Below are positions 8,512-15,999 of a stretch of 64,000 nucleotides of DNA, one piece after another. How positions within the stretch are numbered: the stretch's first letter is position 1; every line of letters begins with the position of its first letter. This stretch comes from Gemmatimonadota bacterium (GTDB lineage Bacteria; Gemmatimonadota; Gemmatimonadetes; Gemmatimonadales; GWC2-71-9): contig JAJCZX010000027.1 in NCBI GenBank assembly GCA_029262195.1, positions 130,677 to 194,676 on the forward strand, written 5' to 3'. Both the position numbers and the translations under genes were made by a program. Under the pieces are notes generated by a model that had not been told where the DNA came from, did not search any database, and worked only from the letters and a program-made list of their open reading frames with translations.

Positions 8512-8622
8512 GTGGCATTTTGAGCCACAGGCCCGACGCGGGGGCGTTTCCGCGATAACAATAGGTAGTCGGTAGGTACGGATCTTCCGGACTCCGGCAG
8601 GCCAGTTTAAGGAGCAGGAAAG

Positions 8623-8829
8623 ATGCGTACCAAAGGAACAGTAAAGTGGTTCAACGATCAAAAAGGTTTTGGCTTCATCACCCCGGAGGACGGTGGTAAG
8701 GATTGTTTCGTCCACCACAGCGCCATTCAGGGTGAGGGTTTCAAGAGCCTGAACGACGGCGACCAGGTCGAGTTTGACATTGGTGAGGGCCAAAAAGGTC
8801 CCGCAGCCGAGAACGTTGTAAAGCTTTAG
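8623..8829 (+). CDS. Cold-shock domain protein (CspA family)
   Basis: A 68-residue single cold-shock domain: [20 protein letters not shown] contains the RNP1 motif KGFGFI, and CFVHHSAI is the RNP2 motif. It binds single-stranded RNA/DNA and melts mRNA secondary structure. Length matches CspA exactly. A strong ribosome-binding site (AAGGAGCAGGAA) precedes the ATG. A terminator lies directly downstream, so it is a single-gene unit. Long structured leaders are usual for this family, and the terminator at 8479-8511 could be part of such control. Confidence 0.95.
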   Translation: MRTKGTVKWFNDQKGFGFITPEDGGKDCFVHHSAIQGEGFKSLNDGDQVEFDIGEGQKGPAAENVVKL

Positions 8830-8845
8830 TCCTTTAAATGGCAGA

Positions 8846-8878
8846 GGGGTCGCTTCGGTTTCCGAGGCGGCCCCTTTT
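8846..8878 (+). terminator. Intrinsic terminator of the cold-shock gene
   Basis: A GC-rich inverted repeat (GGGGTCGCTTCGG pairing with CCGAGGCGGCCCC) followed by TTTTCT, 17 bases after the stop codon. Confidence 0.85.
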
Positions 8879-8917
8879 CTATGTGCACCCTATCCACAGG
8901 CAAAACCCTCGCCAGCG

Positions 8918-9121
8918 CTAATCCTCCCCCACCAACTCCACCATCGCATTTCCCTCGGCATCGTAAACGACAGACACCTGCCAGGGCCGACAACACACCT
9001 GACAATCTTCGACATATGACTGGACTGGCCCGCTGCCCGGATCAAGCCCAATAGTCATAAACTCGCCGCAGTGGACGCATGACACCTCAGACTCGGTGTC
9101 ATAAACGACGTCGTCCCTCAG
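8918..9121 (-). CDS. CPXCG-type cysteine-rich zinc-binding protein
   Basis: A short minus-strand frame ending at 8918 encodes CVHCGEFMTIG, then YVEDCQVCCRPWQVSV and an acidic tail ending VELVGED. The order CxxC plus EDCxVCCRP is diagnostic of the small CPXCG family, a predicted zinc ribbon of unknown role. No ATG exists: the frame opens after the TAG of the preceding gene (9128). I give the CTG at 9121 as start, but GTG at 9085 is an alternative that leaves a 55-residue protein. It probably shares an operon with the gene ending seven bases upstream. Confidence 0.75.
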   Translation of the reverse strand: MRDDVVYDTESEVSCVHCGEFMTIGLDPGSGPVQSYVEDCQVCCRPWQVSVVYDAEGNAMVELVGED

Positions 9122-9127
9122 AAACGC

Positions 9128-9325
9128 CTAGTCGTCGTGCCCGGAAGGTCCGCCACTGTATTTGCCGTTGGCTTTCATTTCCCGAAAGATCGCCTTGGTT
9201 TCACCATCGAGGTGTTCCCGCTGGATTAACGTGTCATCGTAAGAACTGGGATCCTTCTTCTGATGAGTTGATTGCGCTCTCTTCTGGGTCCTCTTGATCA
9301 AGCGCTCCATTTCCTTCTCGTTCAC
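9128..9325 (-). CDS. Small hypothetical protein
   Basis: A 65-residue, charged, lysine-rich and probably mostly helical protein with no family I recognise. The frame is open further upstream, but the GTG at 9325 has a good AGGA site and the sequence before it is low quality, so I start here. Residues after MERLIKRTQKRAQS are strongly polar and it ends GGPSGHDD. It is followed by the CPXCG gene in the same frame. Confidence 0.5.
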   Translation of the reverse strand: MNEKEMERLIKRTQKRAQSTHQKKDPSSYDDTLIQREHLDGETKAIFREMKANGKYSGGPSGHDD

Positions 9326-9399
9326 GCCGGTTTCCTGGTCTGAGATTCTTAGAATTGGGTTACGGAGAAAAAAAGGTGTAATTGTGGTTTGTGTCAACA

Positions 9400-9440
9400 G
9401 AATGGGGAATAGTGAATGGTGAACGGCGATGCAGAATTCT
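9400..9440. repeat. Dispersed repeat unit (GTGAATGGTGAACGGCGA type), copy A
   Basis: The stretch containing GTGAATGGTGAACGGCGA and GCAGAATTCT resembles the sequences at 13868-13899 and 12707-12743. Similar words in three intergenic places suggest a small dispersed repeat family of this genome. Confidence 0.4.
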
Positions 9441-9560
9441 GGCTTCGCCCGGCGCGCGGATTTATCGTTCCACCCTTTCCGACCGTTCTGTCCGTGCTGT
9501 CCCGACCGCTCCAACCGCTGGAACTTTTACTCCCGCCTGGACTATTATTGCGTAGTTCAC

Positions 9561-9581
9561 AACTATAGTTGCCAGTTGACA
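9561..9581 (+). promoter_or_regulatory. Palindrome and -35-like element upstream of padR
   Basis: AACTATAGTT (9561-9570) is a perfect 10-bp palindrome, followed by TTGACA at 9576-9581, directly before the PadR-type gene. PadR regulators typically repress their own promoter at such palindromes. A clear -10 box was not found, so the exact promoter is uncertain. Confidence 0.4.
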
Positions 9582-9594
9582 TCGAGGTAATATA

Positions 9595-9945
9595 TTGCAG
9601 GACAACAACTTAAACATAAACGACCACATTCCGCTATCCCACATTTCTTACCAGATCCTGTTGAGTTTGGCGGACCACGACATGCACGGATATGGAATCA
9701 TCAAGGAAGTATCCGAGCGGACCGGGGGGGCCATTGAACTCGAAACCGGGACTCTCTACGCAGCAATAAAAAGGATGCGCGATGACAAGATGCTTGTGGT
9801 CGCTGAGAGGAAACCTGACCCGGGAGAAGACGCCCGGCGGAGGTATTACGAGCTGACTGCTTTTGGCAAAGATTTACTCTGCGCCGAAACGCTTCGGCTT
9901 GCCAACCTCGTGGCTGTCGCGCAGCAAAAAAGAGTAATCGCCTGA
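9595..9945 (+). CDS. PadR-family transcriptional regulator
   Basis: A 116-residue winged-helix protein: HISYQILLSLADHDMHGYGI, then EVSERTGGAIELETGTLYAA and IKRM, and RRRYYELTAFGKDLL, the classic PadR signature. I use the TTG at 9595 because GAGG lies seven bases before it. It is two bases upstream of a large permease gene, the standard arrangement in Acidobacteriota and Gemmatimonadota, where PadR represses the adjacent transporter. Confidence 0.9.
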   Translation: MQDNNLNINDHIPLSHISYQILLSLADHDMHGYGIIKEVSERTGGAIELETGTLYAAIKRMRDDKMLVVAERKPDPGEDARRRYYELTAFGKDLLCAETLRLANLVAVAQQKRVIA

Positions 9946-9947
9946 GG

Positions 9948-12680
9948 ATGGAGCGCGAAAAACTCTCCAGATCCTATCGCCTCCTTCTCTGGATACTTCC
10001 TGACGACATGCGCGGGGAGTACGGAGAGGAAATGGAGCACACATTTCTCGAACGATCCGATATGGTTCGAGGCCATCTTGCCCGCGTTTCCTTCACGGTT
10101 CGGGAAACAACCGCAGTACTGACACAGGCGGTCGTTCTCCGACTGAATCGAAAAGACACCTATTTACCGAAAGTGCCCAGAAGTGGGTTGATCGACAAAA
10201 TGAGACAAGACTTTAAATACGCTTTCAGAACACTGTTACGTTCACCCGGATTCGCCCTCATCGCCGTTCTTACCCTGGCTCTGGGAATCGGCTCCAACGC
10301 TGCGATTTTCAGCGTCGTGGATTCCGTCTTGCTAAGAGAACTGCCCTACTCCAATCCAGAAGAACTCGTGTTGGTGTGGAACACATCGACCGGCAGCAAT
10401 GCTTATGCCCCCAATTCCGGGCCAGCGTTCGTAGATTACCGGGAGCGGGCCAATCAGTTTGATGGATTTTCCGCTCTCTGGGCAGAGAAGACCAACCTGA
10501 CCGGCTACGGAAGCTCCGATCTCGTTACGGTTGCCCACGCGACTGCTGATTTCTTTGATCTTCTCGGAGTAACTCCACACCTTGGGAGGTTTTTCGTCGA
10601 AGGCGATGACAACCCGATCGACAACTCGACCTTTACGGACCCCAACGCTGTCGTACCGCCCTCGGTTTTGGTCTTAAGTTACGGTTTCTGGCAAACGAAA
10701 TTTGCCGGTGATCCCGACGTAATCGGGAGATCGTTGCACGTGGACGGAGCGCCCCTAAATATTGTTGGAGTTGCCCCTCCAGAATTTGATCTGTTCCTGC
10801 CAGAAAGCGCGGGTATCCCGATGGGGATCCAGGCGTGGAAACCCCTTGTCTGGGATTACTCAACCTCGCCCCGCGAGGGCCAATTCCTCAGTGTCGTCGC
10901 CAGGGTAAAGGACGGAGTAACAGTCGAACAGGCACAGAGTGAGATGTCGACAATCGCAGCGCAACTGCGAGATGAATACCAATTCCATTCTGAGGGTGGA
11001 ATCGATATCAAGATTTCTTCGATAACCACTGAGGCTGTCGGCGGCGTTCGTCCTATTCTTATCGCGCTCCTCGCTGCGGCCGGGTTGGTATTATTGATTG
11101 CAAGCTCTAACGTCGCAAATCTGATGCTGCTTCGCGTTGCCGGGCGAGAGAGAGAGCTAGCCGTGAGAACAGCGCTGGGATCGTCAGGCTGGCGGATCAC
11201 CTCCCTCCTCCTTGCCGAAAGCGGAATACTGGCAGCCTTCTCAGCCGTGGCCGGTGTATTTGTTGCGGTTGGTGGGATCCGATTGCTGTTGTGGCTGAAG
11301 CCTGACAACCTGCCACGTATCGACACCGTGGGAATCGACGGACGCGTGCTCGGTTTCGCTCTGTTCGTCACGTTACTGTCTTCGGTGCTGGTGGTGGCGA
11401 TTCCCGCTATCAGAATTGGTGGCGGCAAAATGTTCGACGCCCTGAAGGAAGGTGCTCGAGGAACTTCGTCTGGAAAGCACAAAGTTCAGGGAGCGCTGGT
11501 GATTACTCAGGTTGCCCTCTCCGTTGTCCTATTGGTAAGTACGGCCCTGATACTGCGAAGTTTTGTTCTCCTGAAAGACATTGATCCGGGTTTCGAAGCC
11601 AAAGACCTCGTGACGGTGAGCGCATCCCTCCCCTTTTATGAATACCGGGACTACAACAGCCGGGCGGAGTTCTACGAACGGGTACTTGATCGAGTCAGAG
11701 AAATCCCCGGGGTGGAGGCAGCGGGCGGTACCGCAGTGCTCCCGCTGGCTGAAGGCAATGGCATCTGGGTAACGCCCTATGCTACAGAAGCTGGCGATGA
11801 CGAGTCATGGAATCGCAACAAAGCGTCATACCGACTCATCGTGCCCGGGTATTTCGAAGCTATCGGCACCCGGCTTCTTCAAGGGCGACCTTTTAGAGCA
11901 TCCGACAATCAGAACCGCGAAACGGTCGTCACGATCATCGATGAAAAACTGGCTAACGAGTTGTGGCCAGAGGGCGATGCCCTCGGAAAAACTATTTACG
12001 TAGGGCAGTTCCAGTTGGACGACTTCACGCTGGCAAGGGTTCCTGCACAGGTCATCGGTATCGCAGAGAACGTTAGGCACACGTCGATTTATGAGGAAGG
12101 CTCTCAAACTATTTATGTGCCCCATATGCAATGGACCGATCAGCGCGTGACCGTGGTAATGAGGACCACCATGTCACCCGCTGATGCAGGACAAGCCGTC
12201 ACCGATATTGTCCAGGGAATGAATCCAAACGTACCGGTCTTTGCGGTAAGGGACATGGAAGAGTTCGTAGCAAGGGCGATGGCCTCAACACAATTCGTGT
12301 TAACGCTGGGAATCGCGTTCGCGATAGTCGCCTTGGTGTTGGCCTCGGTCGGACTTTTCGGAATCGTCTCCTATCTCGTAAAACAGCGCACGCGTGAGAT
12401 CGGAATCCGCATGGCCTTTGGAGCGGAGCCTGGAGACGTCGTGAAGCTCGTGCTTTCACATGGGCTCAAGCTTTCCGGAGCTGGAGTGGCCATCGGGCTT
12501 CTAGTCTCATTCCTGTCAACTTCTGCGCTGCGCAGCCAATTATTCGGTGTGAACCCGGCAGATCCAATTTCTTTCGGTGGATCGGCAATTCTCCTGATTA
12601 CGGTGTCACTGGTTGCATGTTACCTGCCTGCGCGGCGAGCATCTGTTACAGATCCTAAAGTGGCTCTGGCTGAGGAATAG
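9948..12680 (+). CDS. Large ABC-transporter permease of the ADOP/MacB type
   Basis: A 910-residue protein made of two MacB-like halves. The N-terminal ~85 residues are soluble and specific to orphan permeases. A first membrane helix (FALIAVLTLALGIGSNAAIF) and periplasmic MacB core domain follow, then three helices around residues 370-480 forming an FtsX unit. A second periplasmic domain and a C-terminal FtsX unit ending ACYLPARRASVTDPKVAL complete it. No ATPase gene is adjacent, hence 'orphan'. The likely role is export or mechanotransmission rather than import. The PadR gene two bases upstream probably regulates it. Confidence 0.88.
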   Translation: MEREKLSRSYRLLLWILPDDMRGEYGEEMEHTFLERSDMVRGHLARVSFTVRETTAVLTQAVVLRLNRKDTYLPKVPRSGLIDKMRQDFKYAFRTLLRSPGFALIAVLTLALGIGSNAAIFSVVDSVLLRELPYSNPEELVLVWNTSTGSNAYAPNSGPAFVDYRERANQFDGFSALWAEKTNLTGYGSSDLVTVAHATADFFDLLGVTPHLGRFFVEGDDNPIDNSTFTDPNAVVPPSVLVLSYGFWQTKFAGDPDVIGRSLHVDGAPLNIVGVAPPEFDLFLPESAGIPMGIQAWKPLVWDYSTSPREGQFLSVVARVKDGVTVEQAQSEMSTIAAQLRDEYQFHSEGGIDIKISSITTEAVGGVRPILIALLAAAGLVLLIASSNVANLMLLRVAGRERELAVRTALGSSGWRITSLLLAESGILAAFSAVAGVFVAVGGIRLLLWLKPDNLPRIDTVGIDGRVLGFALFVTLLSSVLVVAIPAIRIGGGKMFDALKEGARGTSSGKHKVQGALVITQVALSVVLLVSTALILRSFVLLKDIDPGFEAKDLVTVSASLPFYEYRDYNSRAEFYERVLDRVREIPGVEAAGGTAVLPLAEGNGIWVTPYATEAGDDESWNRNKASYRLIVPGYFEAIGTRLLQGRPFRASDNQNRETVVTIIDEKLANELWPEGDALGKTIYVGQFQLDDFTLARVPAQVIGIAENVRHTSIYEEGSQTIYVPHMQWTDQRVTVVMRTTMSPADAGQAVTDIVQGMNPNVPVFAVRDMEEFVARAMASTQFVLTLGIAFAIVALVLASVGLFGIVSYLVKQRTREIGIRMAFGAEPGDVVKLVLSHGLKLSGAGVAIGLLVSFLSTSALRSQLFGVNPADPISFGGSAILLITVSLVACYLPARRASVTDPKVALAEE

Positions 12681-12706
12681 GAAAAGGGTTGGCCGGCCTA
12701 GAACCA

Positions 12707-12784
12707 ATTCTGAATGCTGAACGGAGAATGCAAAATGCAGAATAGACTCGGCATAAAAGAACCATTCTGCATTCTGCGTTCAAC
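12707..12784. repeat. Imperfect palindromic element between convergent genes, repeat copy B
   Basis: The arms GCTGAACGGAGAATGC...GCAGAAT (12716-12743) and ATTCTGCATTCTGCGTTCAAC (12764-12784, given as its complement orientation) pair with one 7-8 base insertion. The element fills the gap between two convergent genes and could also serve as a transcription stop, though it has no T-run. Confidence 0.5.
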
Positions 12785-12789
12785 AGGCT

Positions 12790-13200
12790 TTATTTCTCGA
12801 ATACTAGCGTTATGCCGTCATCAATAAACGTCAACGTACCTCCATTCACAGATCCTGAGCCCATTTCTTGATCCTGTGACGAAGTAATCCGAATGGTAGC
12901 CGGTTCTTGAAGAGCAAACGTACCAGAATCCGTTTCAGTATCCGTAACTGTCGCAGTTCCTATGGTAATCTCCGATCTTAAACTGAATAAATACGTTCCA
13001 TCCCCTCGCAAGGTAAGGGTTCCTGATTCAAAAGTAATCTGAGCCGACAACCCTCCGTCAGTGACCGTTACGGAGGCCGGCATTGCGGATCCGTTTACAA
13101 ACGTCAATTCATAGGTCCCCGATATTCCATCCGGAGAGAACGAATCGCCACACCCCGAAAGAACAATGCTGAGCAGGCAAACTGTGAGAAAACGTTTCAT
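12790..13200 (-). CDS. Small lipoprotein
   Basis: Starting at the ATG at 13200 (GGAG eight bases upstream) the protein begins MKRFLTVCLLSIVLSGC, a canonical lipoprotein signal with the acylated Cys at residue 17. The mature ~120 residues are a beta-rich, Thr/Ser-rich domain of lipocalin-like size (GTYELTFVNG, TLTLRGDGTYLFSL, GTFALQEPATIRIT). This matches a common secreted family in Gemmatimonadota-like genomes but with no known function. It probably sits in the outer membrane. Confidence 0.75.
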   Translation of the reverse strand: MKRFLTVCLLSIVLSGCGDSFSPDGISGTYELTFVNGSAMPASVTVTDGGLSAQITFESGTLTLRGDGTYLFSLRSEITIGTATVTDTETDSGTFALQEPATIRITSSQDQEMGSGSVNGGTLTFIDDGITLVFEK

Positions 13201-13444
13201 ATCATCACTCCAATTTTGGGTTTGTGGCGCCCGCAATCAATAAAAGGCAAACGATTGCCGGGTGTCAACCGAATTTTCCCGTAGAGGGTCCCGTATACGA
13301 ATTCCTGGACCCTTCCCTGCCAAGAGCAACCGCGCTCAAATCAACTTCAGAAAGAAGAAATGAGTATCATGGGGAAGCGAAGCCGTTGGAGCCGCCGTTG
13401 CAAGAACGAAGTCAGAACGACGAACGCAGTATTGAAAAACGGGA

Positions 13445-13819
13445 TTAACCCCGAGCCTCGATGTTTCTCCTGGCGGTGCGAATACTTGTTACCATGATTG
13501 AGATTAGTTCGTCACATTCGCGAGCTAACGCATCGGATTCAACATCAAAAACCTCACTGTGGAGTTTCAACCAAACGGAGGTTTCACGAAGCTCCTTCAG
13601 GCACACCTGAAGCTTGTGGATGAAATCCCTTCGGGATTCCGACGCCCGAGCTTCAGCGTAGTTTGCCGCCGGGGATGTCGCCGAACGGATTATCTGGGTT
13701 CGGAAGTGGGTCCCCGCTACACCGGTTGGAAATTCGGCGGAAGCCTTGCACACCGCGGCACCGAAACTTATGAGGTGTTTATCGAGGGACTGCCCTCGGG
13801 TCCCTTTTTTCTTCTCCAT
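13445..13819 (-). CDS. Four-helix-bundle protein (S23 / 23S rRNA intervening-sequence protein family)
   Basis: A ~124-residue all-helical protein: ISFGAAVCKASAEFP, RTQIIRSATSPAANYAEARA, SRRDFIHKLQVCLKELRETS and LARECDELISIMVTSIRTAR. This is the four-helix-bundle S23-like pattern found both in 23S rRNA insertions and as free-standing genes, and related to diversity-generating-retroelement accessory proteins. No reverse transcriptase is nearby. A perfect-arm inverted repeat sits just upstream (13883-13934), as is common for this family, which is often scattered between genes. It is the last host gene before the prophage. I prefer the ATG at 13819; a TTG at 13846 also exists. Confidence 0.75.
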   Translation of the reverse strand: MEKKKGTRGQSLDKHLISFGAAVCKASAEFPTGVAGTHFRTQIIRSATSPAANYAEARASESRRDFIHKLQVCLKELRETSVWLKLHSEVFDVESDALARECDELISIMVTSIRTARRNIEARG

Positions 13820-13882
13820 GACTACGAAGATGACAAACGGGTCCAAGCTATGTACCGGATTAACGCAGAATGGTGAATGGCA

Positions 13883-13934
13883 AACGGCGAAGGCAGAACC
13901 GCCACTCTCAAGTCGCCGTTCTACCTTCGCCGTT
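13883..13934. repeat. Inverted repeat next to the S23-like gene, repeat copy C
   Basis: AACGGCGAAGGCAGAAC (13883-13899) pairs with GTTCTACCTTCGCCGTT (13918-13934), 16 of 17 positions, around an 18-base loop. It ends four bases before attL. A related unit GAATGGTGAATGG precedes it, linking it to the copies at 9400 and 12707. Confidence 0.6.
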
Positions 13935-13937
13935 CAG

Positions 13938-13982
13938 TAGCGGAGGAGGGACTCGAACCCCCGACACGCGGATTATGATTCC
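13938..13982. repeat. attL core (45-bp direct repeat)
   Basis: Identical over 45 bases to 50792-50836. It represents nucleotides 30-74 of the tRNA-Met, so it is the displaced 3' fragment; the tRNA gene itself is kept intact at the right end. Confidence 0.93.
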
Positions 13983-14068
13983 TTCCGCGATACTTTCGCA
14001 TACCCCCCGATACGACCGTAACACGCAATCGACGCAGGTCATCTCAATCCATGAGATAACCATGAGGT

Positions 14069-14090
14069 ACCCACGGTTTTACCCCTGGGT
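14069..14090. repeat. 22-bp repeat near the left end, candidate arm-type site
   Basis: The same 22 bases occur at 50699-50720 near the right end. The outer five bases are inverted (ACCCA ... TGGGT). In the circular phage the two copies would lie about 90 and 90 bases either side of attP, where integrase or excisionase arm sites are expected. Bases 13983-14107 otherwise hold no gene. Confidence 0.55.
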
Positions 14091-14107
14091 GCCGGGAGCG
14101 TCGATCG

Positions 14108-14233
14108 ATGGGACGAAGGAAGCAGCAACCCTCCCGAATTAACAAAGAGGAGAGCCCAACGCTTTCGTCACGCCAGGCGATCATCCTCATCATCGCCATC
14201 GGCGTCATTCTCTTGCGGGCGGTGGTCACGTGA
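14108..14233 (+). CDS. Small single-pass membrane protein, first early gene
   Basis: A 41-residue frame: a basic N-terminus (MGRRKQQPSRINKEES) and a hydrophobic helix (AIILIIAIGVILLRAVV). Its TGA overlaps the GTG of the next gene by four bases, which supports its reality, as does the string of similar overlaps that follows. Function unknown. Confidence 0.6.
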   Translation: MGRRKQQPSRINKEESPTLSSRQAIILIIAIGVILLRAVVT

Positions 14234-14520
14234 TCCCCTACCGTCACCCGAACAAGCGTATTCAACAGCGCGGGCCGGGCGGCCGATTCCGGAAAACAAC
14301 ACTTTCGGACGTCGGCCTCGGTGAGTGCGCCAAGTGTGGGGACGTCTTCGCTCCAGACCCTCAGCACTTAGCGACGCTTGATGGTCCCTTCGGTATCGAC
14401 CCCCGCGATCTTCGGCGCGCACGGGAAATCTGCGGTCCATGCGACGGACGCCCAAGTGAAGTAGTGCATCGAATCGACCGATCGATCTCAACGAATGAGA
14501 TCTCAAGGCGCGACCTATGA
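14230..14520 (+). CDS. Small phage protein with two CxxC pairs
   Basis: A 96-residue protein starting at GTG in a four-base overlap. ECAKCGDVF and EICGPCDGR provide two CxxC pairs separated by about 35 residues, a likely zinc site. The N-terminal GPGGRFRKTTLSDVGLGECA pattern is common in small phage zinc proteins of unknown function. It overlaps the next gene by four bases (ATGA). Confidence 0.7.
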   Translation: MIPYRHPNKRIQQRGPGGRFRKTTLSDVGLGECAKCGDVFAPDPQHLATLDGPFGIDPRDLRRAREICGPCDGRPSEVVHRIDRSISTNEISRRDL

Positions 14521-15011
14521 TCGGATCCGCCGCCACCGATCTCTTCGGCAACCGCGAACAGTCCTGCTCTGGGCGCGGGTCCACGGAATGTCCGGTAAGC
14601 CCTGGTTCCGTTTGCGAGTGCATCTACTACACGGGGCATGGGGACAGCTGCCAGTGTCGCAACTGCGGTCTCAAGTTCCGATCGGGCGCAGTGCCTCTCT
14701 CGAAGCCAGGCCCAGGCGGTCCGGCTGGCGAGCAGTACACACGCGAGGATAGCCGGACGAAGCACTATAACGAGTTCCTCAGCTCAAACGACGGCAAGCA
14801 GTTCTGGGGTGCGCTCGAGCACGCTGCGCTTCACGCCTTGAACACGGGTGAGCTCCGGTTCTCCACCAGGACGTTCGTGGCCAGCTATCGCGCTAACCAT
14901 CACGTCCGTATCAACGATCACTTCTCCCCGAGGCTCGCCGACGACCTGGTAGCGAAGTACCCGCAGCTCGACAGCGTGGTCGAACGTCGGCGCCGAAAGG
15001 TGACCAGATGA
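14517..15011 (+). CDS. Phage protein with N-terminal Cys-rich region and conserved C-terminal domain
   Basis: A 164-residue protein. Residues 15-55 contain six Cys including CQCRNCG, a likely zinc site. Residues ~90-160 (NDGKQFWGALEHAALHALNT ... VRINDHFSPRLADDLVAKYP) resemble a domain seen in many phage early proteins of unknown function. It sits in a run of four-base overlaps, so it is expressed with its neighbours. Confidence 0.65.
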   Translation: MIGSAATDLFGNREQSCSGRGSTECPVSPGSVCECIYYTGHGDSCQCRNCGLKFRSGAVPLSKPGPGGPAGEQYTREDSRTKHYNEFLSSNDGKQFWGALEHAALHALNTGELRFSTRTFVASYRANHHVRINDHFSPRLADDLVAKYPQLDSVVERRRRKVTR

Positions 15012-15178
15012 TAAGCGAATTCCTGCACGGGGTGGCCGTGCTGTTCCTGGTTGTGCTTGGAACGGTCGCGGCCCTGCTCTTCTTCTTCCTGGCTGGCCTG
15101 TTCTCGATCCTAATCGCCGCGGTTAGCCTCCCGCTCTCGCTGGTACGGACCCGAGCTCCAAAGTCGGCAACCGAATGA
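15008..15178 (+). CDS. Small membrane protein
   Basis: A 56-residue frame with one long hydrophobic stretch (VAVLFLVVLGTVAALLFFFL plus AGLFSILIAAVSLPLSLV), possibly two helices, and a short polar end RTRAPKSATE. It overlaps the genes on both sides by four bases. No function can be assigned. Confidence 0.6.
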   Translation: MISEFLHGVAVLFLVVLGTVAALLFFFLAGLFSILIAAVSLPLSLVRTRAPKSATE

Positions 15179-15372
15179 GAGACGCCTACTGGGTCGGGTT
15201 CGCCGTGGGTTGCCTCTACGGGGCGTTCATCTACGAGACGCTCCTGCGAAAGGCGCTTCGAAACATGTTCGACGCGTACAGGCTGAGACTCCAACAAAAG
15301 CGCGCAGCCCGTCGAATCATCCGCCAATCAGCTATCGATCTCCGTCGCCATGAAAAGACGAGAGCCGAATGA
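15175..15372 (+). CDS. Small membrane-anchored basic protein
   Basis: A 65-residue protein with an N-terminal hydrophobic segment (WVGFAVGCLYGAFIYETLL) and a strongly basic helical tail (RLRLQQKRAARRIIRQ). It overlaps both neighbours by four bases. The role is unknown; the shape suits an inner-membrane anchor facing nucleic acid. Confidence 0.6.
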   Translation: MRDAYWVGFAVGCLYGAFIYETLLRKALRNMFDAYRLRLQQKRAARRIIRQSAIDLRRHEKTRAE

Positions 15373-15995
15373 GTCGGCTCAAGCGATGTCCGATAGACGG
15401 GTACGCACTTCTGCAGGACGGGGGTTGCGGAGCCTGCACCCTCCGGAAAGCAAAACGCTGCATGGATTGCGGAGAACCCGTCGTCGGGAAGTCCTGGCGT
15501 TGTCAGGCCCACAAGAAAACCGCTAAGGAGCTCCAACACCACTCCTATCTAATGCGGAAGGGGGACGCCGAAGTGAAGGCGAGGAGGCGCGAACTCTACT
15601 GGCGTCCCGAAAACGAAGAGCGTCGAAAACAACGGGCCCAGGAAAAGAAGGAGTGGCGGCGCAAGAATCAGCTCCGCGTCGCCCTACACAAACGCCGCGG
15701 GCGCCTCGATGGCACCCAGGGCTACAAGACTCGCGCTGCCTACTTAAAAGCCCAACGCCGCCACAATCGCAAACGCCGCGAATCAAAGAGGGCGGATGCT
15801 CGTCGCCGCTACTACGAAGCCCACCCCGAGCGACCAAAACCCATTTGCGTCAAATGCTCAACCGACATCCCGTACGACGGTTCCGGTCGTCCCCCCAAAT
15901 ACTGCCTTACCTGCTCTCCGTGGAAGAAGCAACGGAGGCCCGCGATCGGCATCGGCCAAACGGCACCCAAAAAATCCATTCACCAGGGCGACTAA
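15369..15995 (+). CDS. Basic zinc-binding phage protein
   Basis: A 208-residue, very Arg/Lys-rich protein. Three Cys clusters are visible: CGACTLRKAKRCMDCGEPV and CQAH near the N-terminus, and CVKCSTDIPY ... YCLTCS near the C-terminus, each consistent with a zinc ribbon. The middle ~100 residues are a helical basic stretch (ENEERRKQRAQEKKEWRRKN). The likely role is nucleic-acid binding. It precedes the replication-initiator-like gene. Confidence 0.6.
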   Translation: MSRLKRCPIDGYALLQDGGCGACTLRKAKRCMDCGEPVVGKSWRCQAHKKTAKELQHHSYLMRKGDAEVKARRRELYWRPENEERRKQRAQEKKEWRRKNQLRVALHKRRGRLDGTQGYKTRAAYLKAQRRHNRKRRESKRADARRRYYEAHPERPKPICVKCSTDIPYDGSGRPPKYCLTCSPWKKQRRPAIGIGQTAPKKSIHQGD

Positions 15996-15999
15996 TCTA

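Noticed and set aside
10856-11482. Long minus-strand frame within the permease gene
   Set aside because: Antisense shadow of the permease; composition is Ser/Arg/Pro-rich with no domain.
13201-13444. Possible gene in the 244-base gap
   Set aside because: Only short frames without ribosome sites; a weak AGGGTCC/GGACCCT hairpin (13285-13313) has no T-run.
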